Source of the DNA: Mytilinidion resinicola
Lineage: Eukaryota > Ascomycota > Dothideomycetes > Mytilinidiales > Mytilinidiaceae
DNA length: 64,000 bases
Assembly (NCBI RefSeq): GCF_010093595.1
Contig: NW_022985462.1
Coordinates: 318,948-382,947 of the forward strand
Reading direction: 5' to 3'
Position numbers and translations under genes: made by a program. How positions within the stretch are numbered: the stretch's first letter is position 1; every line of letters starts with the position of its first letter. The notes under the pieces were generated by a model. That model ran no database searches. It had not been told where the DNA came from and saw nothing but the letters and a program-made list of their open reading frames with translations. This document shows, in pieces, positions 23,540 to 32,721 of this stretch.

Positions 23540-24524
23540 ATGAGGCTTTTTCTCGTTCGCCATGGCGAGACCGTAGACAATGTTGCTCAGGTCTAGTATG
23601 TCTCTCCTATCAAGTACCTATCTCCAAGGCTAACAGACCAGTGCTGGGAGCAGGGACTCCGAGCTCACGAACCATGGCTTCCAGCAGGCTAATCGCCTCG
23701 GCCGGTACCTATACGCGACAGGCCATCGCTTCAGTCATATCTTCTCCTCCCACCTACAGAGAGCTTTTCGAACCGCCGAGCTCATTCTCGAAGCTCAGGC
23801 CGCTGCTGTTTCAACGGATGAGAAACCCCTACAAGTGAGGCGACTGCCGATACTCATGGAGCAAGACTTTGGCTTCTATGAGGGGAAGAAATGGTATCAG
23901 AAGCCCCCAGGCGGTGACAAGTCTGGGAAGCAAGCACATCGAGACGAAAAGGTCAGCACGCCTAGCTTCGTGGATATGGAGACCAAAGATTCAATGGCGG
24001 AACGAATGGATGCTTTTCTGGATGAGCATCTGATTCCTCTGCTTGACGATCGGTCTCTAGTCGACGAACGCTCAGTCGCGATAGTTTCTCATGGCATCAT
24101 ACTTTCCGTGTTATGGCGCCGGCTTCTTGCTCGATTGCCACCCAAAAGTGTTTCGCCTAGTGTGCGAGTTTTAGAGACTTATAGGAGCTTCCAACTCGAG
24201 AATCTAGGTGGTTGGTCCAATACCGGGTATCTAGAGCTGCTTTTGCAAAAGCAAGCCAATTCGCCTCCGCAAACTAAGGTAAAGGGCGACTCATCCACGG
24301 GTCCTGAGATGGGTCTCGTGAAGACTGACGAGCCTGTGGAAGAGCTCTCTCCAAAAGTCGCGACCGCAAGAATCCTCCATGAATGGACTGCAGTCATTGA
24401 GACTGTCAATGGCAAGAATCACCTTCAAGGTCTCAAGCGCACCGGTGCTGGTGTCGGTAGCGCGAAATATGATGCCGGGCAGAAGACTTTAGACACATTC
24501 TTCAAACGACGACGAATCAGCTAA
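23540..24524 (+). CDS. Histidine-phosphatase (phosphoglycerate mutase) family protein with C-terminal PIP box
   Basis: Two exons, 23540-23595 and 23642-24524 (46-nt intron), give 312 residues. The branch-1 histidine phosphatase signature LFLVRHGETVDN (R7-H8-G9, phospho-accepting His8) is at the N-terminus. The second Arg (LQRAFRTAELI), the acid in EQDFGFYEG and the second catalytic His (IVSHGIIL) are all present, so it should be active. The last 14 residues are QKTLDTFFKRRRIS. They match the PCNA-interacting peptide Q-x-x-L-x-x-F-F (Q299, L302, F305, F306) followed by a basic cluster that could act as a nuclear signal. This suggests a nuclear phosphatase recruited to the replication clamp; that role is inference. 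The linker (about 230-290) is variable and hydrophilic. Confidence 0.9.
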
Positions 24525-24793
24525 CGAGATTGCCATAGCACAAGCCATTACAGAAAGATATCATGTAAGTTTTGCAATTTCTTCTTTTACTCGCCCTTCC
24601 TACATGATGATAAACCAATTATTCACAGACCTGATCTGAATTTCTATGTTGACCACTAATTGTTCCAACTGCTGTCTGATTCGAAAAATATTGCTTCACA
24701 TCTGTCTCTCATTTTGTTTGATAACTTTATACTGACGAGACTTGTGATGGCATCTAGTCTCTTTCCACGTCCACAAACCTCAACGGCTCATTA

Positions 24794-26130
24794 TCAATCA
24801 TTGGCAACACGATATCCATCACTCTCGCCTGTACAGCGATATGCACCACCATCCTTCCCAAACATAGTCCGCAAATCTTCCACAATGGCATCCGGGCACT
24901 CCCAGGCTGGAAAATGTCCACCACGGGTGTGCTCGTTCTCATACACAACCGGGCCCATGGTATGGTGCCACAATTTTGGGAGGAGAATGAGATCCTTGGG
25001 GAACCGAGCAATACCAAGCGGAACATCAGGAATCTCGACTTGCATCTCAGCGAAGAGAGTCTTCTTCGGATGTCGATGCTCGTTCTCGTAGTAGATGTTC
25101 AGACTGGCCGAAGGCCCTGCACGGGAGAAGTAATAGACGCTCACCCAAGTGAGTATTTCCGTTTCTGTCCAAGGATAGTCGTCAGCCCAGTCATGGAGCT
25201 TTTCGTAAATCCACGCGAGAAGCCCAACGGGGCTAGATGAAAGGCTGTAGGCTATGGTCAGAGGCCTTGTAGATTGGAGGCGGTAGAAGGCGTTGCCGTT
25301 TTCGCCAAACTCTTGTGTGCGTTTGAGACCGGCCAGTTCTCCATCAGTCAATGCCGTAGCCTGGACCCGGGCGTGAAGTTCTGGGTGGCTTTCGGCTGTA
25401 GGCTGGGCTGGAGCGGCATTGTTGATGAGTTGGGCTTTGCAGGAATTTGGACCGTAGGTTGATGCCAGGATTCTCGCGACGGCAGAGCCGAGATCGCCGC
25501 CTTGGACGACTAGAAGCTTATCAGACAATCTATCTTGTTACCGAGAATTAGAACGTACCGTATTCACTATATCCCAGAGCTTGCATGAGCTTGTGACACG
25601 CTTCGGCATGTTGATCGACGTTGAAACCACTCTTCACGCCTCGTTAGCTCTTGAAGTAGATTCAGGAGCACTTCACTTGCCTCTTTACTCGCACTCGAGA
25701 ATCCGAAATCAATCAGACTCGGTGCCACGACGTGGAAAGCAGGATACTCATCACCACCTTCGGTCAATTCCGGCAGGATCTTAGTAACCTCGAGGAAACT
25801 GCCCGGCCAGCCGTGGACAAAAAGGAGCGGAATAGCGCTTTTGATGACGCTGGGCTGATGGATGAAGTGTATTTCGTTCAAGCCGTGGCCTTCGATCTCA
25901 ATCTGCGCCATGTACTGGGGTAGTTCGTTCAATTTGGCTTCGATGGCACGCCAGTTAAAAGAGTGTTGCCAGACGTGAGCGAGGCGTTTGATGTCGGCGA
26001 GCGGTGGGCCGCGAGTCCATGGTTCTATGTTGGTGGGCTCGGTGGGGAAGTCGGTGAGGGCGAGGAGTCGTTGGAGGCGGATGATTTTGGATTCTGGGAC
26101 GGAGATTTTGAAGGGGGTGATGGGGGACAT
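24794..26130 (-). CDS. Epoxide hydrolase (EHN / alpha-beta hydrolase)
   Basis: Three exons, 26130-25681, 25631-25559 and 25509-24794, give 412 residues, normal for microsomal-type epoxide hydrolases. The N-terminal ~110 residues are an EHN domain (PFKISVPESKI, LPQYMAQIEIEGHGLNEIHF). The alpha/beta hydrolase core has the oxyanion motif HGWPGS and the nucleophile Asp180 in VVQGGDLGS. The C-terminal catalytic His is in TRGGHFPAWECP. The reaction is epoxide to vicinal diol. Intron 1 (25680-25632, 49 nt) starts with GCAAGT rather than GT and has a perfect GCTAACG branch site. No GT donor nearby gives both the right phase and the family sequence, so this is a GC-AG intron. The gene converges with the histidine phosphatase gene. 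Confidence 0.9.
25632..25680 (-). other. GC-AG intron
   Basis: A 49-nt intron in the epoxide hydrolase gene with a GCAAGT donor, GCTAACG branch site and GAAG acceptor. Removing it joins SASKE to SGFNVDQ, matching the expected family segment in phase 0. Confidence 0.75.
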
Positions 26131-26541
26131 TGTTTATTGGGCCTTGTCGAGAGATTATGGTCGGAAGAGGAATATCAAGAGAAGAAAAGGCAGGCTGAGT
26201 TGTATGGGATTGACGTATAGTATGATGTATATTAGAGGAAATCATGTTGGCTCTGGAGTTGACTTTATACCCATCGTGTACCCTCCCCAATTTGCCTTTA
26301 CCGAAGTATGGAATACTCTCAATCTGCCTCCAGGAGTCATTAATGCTGAGTACAATGCGCTAGAGCGCATCAATACTGCTACGGGACGGTTAGCGTGACG
26401 CTCGAGCGGTGAAGTTGCTCTTGAACAGTGCCAAGACTTTGGGACAAAAGTCCATCATGCCCAACTTCTTAGCCCTTTCTCCTTCTCATTCACTTTACCA
26501 CCAAGCTCTATCCCCGTGTTGAGTCACGTGTCACTCTCTCA
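26131..26541. promoter_or_regulatory. Divergent promoter region
   Basis: 411 bp between the divergent epoxide hydrolase (-) and hypothetical (+) starts. A CACGTG hexamer lies at 26526-26531, just before the plus-strand ATG. Confidence 0.4.
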
Positions 26542-27914
26542 ATGGCAGCTGATGAGAGCGCAGAAATCGTAAATGTAATTAATTTGCACGCATCGGCACT
26601 CCTCGAATTAAGCAAGACCCACGGCACAGCCTATCAGACATGGCTACGCTCACTAGACCAGGAGCACCGGTCGGAATTCAAGAAACAATGGACACAGCTC
26701 GTAAACGCACTAGACCGCCGGAAAGGCACACGGCGACGTAAGCAGGTTGAGTCCTTCCTCAGCCGACGCAACAGGATTCCGAAGACACCGACTCATCAAG
26801 AAAGTAGCTCCAAAGTTTCGGCGTGGGAAAAACGTGAGGACCTGTTTGTACTGTGTACGAACATCACCATCGAAGAGCTAGTCAGCCTGAACCGCCTAGA
26901 AGAACCAGCTTCGTTCTTCAAGGCTACGGAGCATCTGCTTGGCCAGTACGACTTTGCAGAGGCTTATCGAAGGTCACTTGGACGGGAGACTCGACGAGTG
27001 CGCGATCGCATCCTCGAGCGGTTCGAATGCCTTGTCTTTTATCTCAATATAGTACTCGGTGGCTTCCATAGCGGCACAGGATGGCTGCATGGAGGTCACA
27101 ATCGATTGCTGGAAGTACAGAACCCACCGGACGATCTTGTCAAGGCTAAGAAACGGAATGAGCGAATGGCTGAACGCGGGCTGAGCTATTACTGCTGGGG
27201 TGTCTTTTTGGGAGACTTGCGGAATCTAATTCGGCTTCGGGCTGATGAAGATGTGCCCGAATCACTGTAGGTTCTCCGTCCTTGTGACATTCTCGGGAAC
27301 TTGTTGCTGATGTCGCTAGGTACGGCGATCGGCATCATCGTCCCCGAATACCTTACTATGCAAACCAACTCTTCGAAGCCGGCCTTTGTGAGGATGCGAC
27401 ACTTGTTCAGACATGTGCCGATAGCATCATCCAGACGTGGCCTGTAATACCGAAGACAGTCACGTTGCAAGTCGCCACAGCGCTGATGCAAGGCAAACAT
27501 TGGGACTTGCTTTCGTCCGAAGCGAAAAGGAAGACAGAAGAAAGGATTAGCCTCATTATGGAAGCTTTCTTCCCTAATCTCACTATCAACTCATCGCACA
27601 GCTCCACTGGCATGCCACCAGACCGGGCTGGCGACACAAGCCCTGCGGAATCACCGTCTGAGCGAGGCCCAATCGGCATTTCTTCTCAACCCCTTGAAGA
27701 AGAGAGACCCTCAGCAGACTCAATTGGTGACAAAAGCCATATGCAGTCGGACCCAAGTGTACTAGAATCGGAAATGGCTTGGTACCCAGCTCCAGACCTC
27801 ATGTATGGCACCATGTTTACTAGTTTCGTGGAGCCAATCTACGACAGCGCTTTCTCGAATGGTGGATGGCCAGATAGTACTGCAGGACGTTATAGTGCCG
27901 ATGGAACTGTGTAG
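26542..27914 (+). CDS. Hypothetical fungal protein
   Basis: Two exons, 26542-27266 and 27320-27914 (53-nt intron), give 439 residues. The N-terminal two thirds look globular and helical (AYQTWLRSLDQEHRSEFKKQ; ATEHLLGQYDFAEAYRRSL; VRDRILERFECLVFYLNIVL). After the intron a conserved-looking YGDRHHRPRIPYYANQLFEA segment follows. The C-terminal ~150 residues are Ser/Pro-rich and disordered. The intron acceptor GCTAG|G restores CTG TAC and keeps the frame. No signal peptide, membrane helix or known domain is visible, so no function is assigned. Confidence 0.72.
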
Positions 27915-28206
27915 CAAATTATTCGAATCTCAGAGCCCTTGCACCTGCCCGCACTCCCAGCTAGTCTCGACTAGAGAGCCGTATTTTACCTTTTCAATAT
28001 CCCTTATCTCTGCCTTAATTTTGCTTGCCAAATTGTTTCCGAACAGGCTGGATGATTATGAAAGCTCTACCTTGCGTGAGACTTAAGCCTCTCATTGACT
28101 AGCGCAGTGCGTTGTATCACTCTGCACAACAACTTCAAGCACTGTTTTTACTTCTCAAAGGTGATTCAGGGCAGGGAGCACGGCAGTGGATATAGCGGGG
28201 AGGTAC

Positions 28207-28735
28207 TCATGGTACATTACCATAAAAAACAATAAAACAAACCACCGACCCTTTCCCAACAGAAGTGATCGACGAATTACCCGGAATAAAATGCACCATT
28301 CCAACCTCTCCCCACACCAAGTCCTTCTTACCAGACTCTCCTTCAATAACGCTGTTCAAATCGTCCGTTTTATGCAATACTACCGCACCCACCATGACTG
28401 TTCTTGAATCCAAGCGAAAAATTCCACTTTGAAGTAGAAGCGTGTACTTGTGTAGGATAATCGCTGGTCGTCCGAGTGTTTCTTGAAGTAATTTCTGGTT
28501 CTGATGGCGGGTTAAGTGAGTTTTGGGGAGTGCACGGACGGTTTTGGCATCTGACCTGTTTGCAGAATTCATCATAATCTTGCTCCACGGCGCGGAAATC
28601 TATGTGAATAGGGATGTATGCTGGTCTTATTGCTTTAGCGGTCTCTACTGCAGGGCCAGTTGCTAGAGCTGAGGCGAGCAGTCGAGGGGTGGGTTCGAAG
28701 GATCGTGCAGATATGTGAGATTGAGGATTTGCCAT
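28207..28735 (-). CDS. Hypothetical protein, compact beta-rich C-terminus
   Basis: Two exons, 28735-28556 and 28500-28207 (55-nt intron, phase 0), give 157 residues. The N-terminal 60 residues end in FRAVEQDYDEFCKQ. The second exon reads like a small beta-rich fold (AIILHKYTLLLQSGIFRLDS, VMVGAVVLHKTDD, GEVGMVHFIPGNSS). I considered a cupin-like fold but cannot support it. There is no signal peptide and no close family that I recognise. Confidence 0.6.
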
Positions 28736-29451
28736 ATTAAGCAGAATGATTAATGCTCATACAGAAGTTGAATACGAGTAGAAATAGTGTTGTTTCAATG
28801 GAACTCGCGTTTTGATGGAGGAGTGATGGTTGGATGCTGGGAACGTCTTCAGATGTCCGTGCCCGTACTGTCACGTGCTCTCATACAGGCTCAACACCAA
28901 AAAGCAGGGACAACGCAGTCTGAGATCCCCTACACAAGATTTGAAACCGGACATGGAAAGCAGGTTCTATTGCATTAACGAAGCTTGAATTTCCGGGCGT
29001 TGTTGGGCGGTGGCTGGATGTGCCACTTTGGGGTGGCTGGTGTCTCGCTTGCCTCCCCGCAGAGTCCTCCTTTTTGCGTGTCCAAATCTACAACAGAATG
29101 ACGACAAAGCATAATAATGGTCTACAGCAACGATGCGATGAATCTGCAATGAAATGCACGATCTTACGATTCATATGATGGGCGAAAACTAGCTGCACGC
29201 GATGCCGTTACACTACAGAAACTTGATGGCGCACGGGGCGGGGAGGCTGGTGTCAGCCATCTCAATTGAGTGTCAACCACCACAATTTCGCAGTCGGCCC
29301 TTATGAATAGCCATCTTCTAGCATTCCTCTACTTCTCTTTCTGTCCTACTTCCATCGTCCATTCTTAAGAAAATTCATTCCATCGTGTCGTTGTGTTACT
29401 GTCGTCTGCCATTTGCTTGAGTATCCCGACCAACCACATCTTCAAATCACA
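28736..29451. promoter_or_regulatory. Divergent promoter region
   Basis: 716 bp between the hypothetical gene (-) and the wall-protein gene (+). No coding sequence is seen. The stretch before 29452 is C/T-rich, as often seen in fungal promoters and leaders. Confidence 0.4.
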
Positions 29452-30835
29452 ATGCGCCGCTCTCTATACACCTTGGCAACATTGCCTGCTTTCGCGCTTG
29501 CTCAGTCTTCTGGCGGAGAGGTCATTCCTATCACCATCAATGGCTACATCACATCTATAACATTGCCCTACTGGCCAAGCCAGACTCCAGCCACAGCTCC
29601 TCTCACCGTCGTACCTCCTCCTCAAGTTGTCTCTGGATACCTATCAAGCGCAGAATCGGCACTCAACTCGATCCAAAGCAGCGCATATGCCTATTTGTCA
29701 ACCGTCCCTTCTGGTATGTGCTAGGTCGTGTTCTCCTAGAACCATCATACTAATGAACATACCAGGCGTAATACTCTACACAACCGCCATCCCCGTTGTG
29801 ATACCCATTGGCCCAACATCTGCCTCAGCACCTGCATCTAGCGCCACAGCGATCCCTGTTCCCGCGCCTTCGTCATCGAAGACCATCGACGCCTACTCTG
29901 TTCTCAGCTCAGCTCTTCACACGTTCCCAAGTTCTTTGATCCCAACCGTACCAGTCTACGTCCCACCGACTCCCTCACCTTCCGTTTCCACGCACTCGGT
30001 CTCTGTACGATCCGTCGCCACACCATCTGTCGCCACACCATCTGTCGCCACACCATCTGTTCCCACACCATCTGTTCCCACACCGTCTGCCTCCGTCGCT
30101 TCGGTCCCTACGCCAACCTACCCCGTCCTCTCCATCCTCAGCTCTGCGCTTGCGACCTTCCCCTCCTCTCTTATCCCGACCACCCCAGTGTACATCCCTC
30201 CCACTCCATCCTCGGCTCTAAGCTCCATCGCTTCCTCAGTCGCCTCATCCCTCGCGAGTGAAGCGACACATATCACATCCGCCGCATTCAGCATCGCATC
30301 TTCCCTCGCATCTTCCCTCGCATCAGAAGGATCAAGCGCTACCCAGGTTGCCTCATCTGTTGCCTCTTCACTTGCTTCTGAGGCCTCTTCAAAGGCCTCT
30401 TCGCTCGCTTCTGAAGCCTCTTCAAAAGCTTCCTCCGCCGCCTCTGCAGTTTCCTCCCGCGCTGCCTCCGCCTCCTCAGTCATCGCATCTATTACCAAAT
30501 CGCTCGTCAGCGAAGCTTCTTCTGTTACCGCCTCCCTCGCCTCCGAAGCAAGTTCAGTCGCTGCTTCTGTCACGAGTTCACTAGCTAGTGAAGCAAGCTC
30601 CGTCGCTAGCTCTCTTGCTAGCGAGGCGAGTTCCATCACTAGCTCCCTAGCCAGCGAAGCCAGCTCAGTACATGCTGCTGCGACGAGCGTGCGGAGTGAA
30701 TTGAGCAGCACGCTCGCGACGCAAACGGCGACGCAGACTTCGATCCCGGCGGCACCGACGGCGAGCGAGGGTGCTGCTGCGAGGGTGGCCGCGGGGCTGG
30801 GTGCCGTGGTTGCGGCAATGGTGATGGCTTTATAG
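29452..30835 (+). CDS. Secreted Ser/Ala-rich GPI-type cell-wall protein
   Basis: Two exons, 29452-29713 and 29766-30835, give about 443 residues. A signal peptide (MRRSLYTLATLPAFALA) precedes a short folded part. The rest is Ser/Thr/Pro/Ala-rich. Tandem SVATP/SVPTP pentapeptides lie near 30006-30090, and many copies of SSLASEAS and variants fill 30240-30670. The C-terminus has a small-residue stretch (TASEGAAARV) before a terminal hydrophobic tail (GLGAVVAAMVMAL), as expected for GPI attachment. It is likely a heavily O-glycosylated wall or surface protein. Repeats of this kind often vary in number between strains. An antisense open frame covers the repeat and is only a composition artefact. 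Confidence 0.85.
30006..30090 (+). repeat. 15-bp in-frame minisatellite in wall-protein gene
   Basis: Three near-identical 15-bp units ending CACACCATCTGT are followed by two with TCC in place of CGC. They encode SVATP/SVPTP repeats. The unit is a multiple of three, so copy changes keep the frame. Confidence 0.85.
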
Positions 30836-32721
30836 AGTCGAATAGCGGTGGGTTCCTCTAGACATGGGTTGATTTTGGGCGTTTGGGTTGGCTGGATGGT
30901 TATGGGTTATGATATCAGGCTTTATGCCAACTCATATGTGTATGAGATTTACTAGATAATGGGCTAATTAGGACCGGGAGATATTTATGATGAAGAATAG
31001 GATATGTATATACATAGATAGATACATCAATATGGAGAATGATACAAGTATCGCAAGCGTTTTTTTAAAAGTGGTCGCTGAGATGTACCTGACTTGGGTG
31101 AACGGATTGGATTGGGTTAGCGACGCCGCGTTCCCCTTTTCGCATTGGATCGGGAGTTTCTTTCGACCGCAACGTCAACTTGCCCAGTTATTTATCGACA
31201 ACACGCGTCTCCCATATTCAAGGAGGGCCAAACAAGATCTGCCACGGAAAATACTTGATAGTAGATAACTCCCTCTTCTGCCTTGCTGGCTAGTCCTACT
31301 TTCGCGATGGCATTACAACGAGGGCGGGCGCGGACGGCATGTGCATATGTTGCCACTAGACGTACGCTACGGTGTTGCAAGGTCTCATTTTGGACAAGAA
31401 AGTTATGGGAGGATTCACAGAGGTCTAAGAGGTTTGAAATTACCTTTACGTTACCTAGTGTCGAGTTTAGAGAAAAGTACCAGGCGCTGTTACTTTTCCT
31501 CTTTCTTAGCCCAGTTTGTTCAGTTGCAAATTCTGGAAACAACTACTCCTTTCATCATCGAATCCATAGTCCGTCTTCTCTATGGTTAAATGAAGTCTAG
31601 CTCTTACGCTTTCGTTGTAGGTTTGTCATTCAAGGCTAAGAGTTTGTGACGCGAATGCGAAAGCACATTGCAGCAATCGCTAGTTTACTGCTTGGATACG
31701 ATCAGCTCTGCGCTAGAATCTGTTGAAGTAACACAGTCAACTACCGCTTCTTGCAACACGGAAGAGCAAGAACCTCTCGTTCAGCCACCGAGAGTAGTAA
31801 TGCTGAGGCGGGAGTAGGTGGTTGCCGCGCCTGGTAATACGAGAAGTAGTAAAGCTGCAAAGATTCACTACACCATGAGGTTGCAACATACATGATGAAC
31901 ATCAGTGTACCTCCTCATCATTTTCAAATCTTCGATGACCCTAGCAAAAGTATACTGGGAACCTGCTCCGGATCACGTTCTGGCCAGGCATAAAGTGTTC
32001 TGCCTGTCCTCGACGTTCACCTATGGTGTCAACACCTCAGCTGCGTCGACATCATCTCTATCGACGTATACCAGAACTCTAACACCTCTTGAAGAGAATC
32101 ACCTAGGTGACACCTAAGACATTCTTCAGAGCCGCTGTGCTATGCCAGCGTCACACCGAGGCTCCGTCAACTTCCCGGACTCAACACTCTCTGCCAATCT
32201 TGTGGGCACAAGGCGTGGCTCATCCCCGATCCGACGTTCCTGAGAGTGCCTCTAGCATCTTCTCAGCGGTGTCAACACCTGCGCGCTTCTCCTTCTCAAA
32301 CGTGTCCCACGCGACCGACTTGTCGACGTCACTCATCGCACCCACCTCTCACCGCTCCCTCTACCACCACGTCTTCTCCCGTATACTCCTTCTTTGATCC
32401 CACATCGACTCCCTCACTTCCCTCACTTACCTTTTCACGCGCCATCATTCACCGGAGTATTTGCTAAGCTCTTCCTCTTCGCTCCCCGGGCATTCCCAGA
32501 CATTATCTCTCACTCCACGTTAACGGCGCTCATTCCGGTTTCGTTTCCTCCTCTTGAGTCTAACACCCCTTGCGCTCCAGCTCGCACATGTTCAATTGGA
32601 ATTCGGCGATCGACGTTGGATAACCTCACTAATTTATCCCGGTACTCGCTCTGTCACGTCCAAGCCCGTAAAGTCGTAGAGCTATCCTGCGTACAAAAGC
32701 TCTCTCCACTTTACAACAGTC
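30836..32721. other. Intergenic, 1.9 kb without a called gene
   Basis: Only short overlapping frames on both strands, none with a domain, signal peptide or supported splice sites. It includes the wall-protein 3' region and the promoter and leader of the next gene. A C/T-rich stretch at about 32340-32560 is consistent with a promoter. Confidence 0.4.

Noticed and set aside
20794..26130. A secondary-metabolite cluster (FAD oxidase, epoxide hydrolase, phosphatase)
   Set aside because: There is no polyketide synthase, NRPS, terpene synthase or cluster regulator nearby. The phosphatase looks nuclear, and co-occurrence alone is not enough.
30118..30711. Minus-strand Glu/Ala-rich frame
   Set aside because: It is antisense to the Ser/Ala repeats of the wall-protein gene; a composition artefact.
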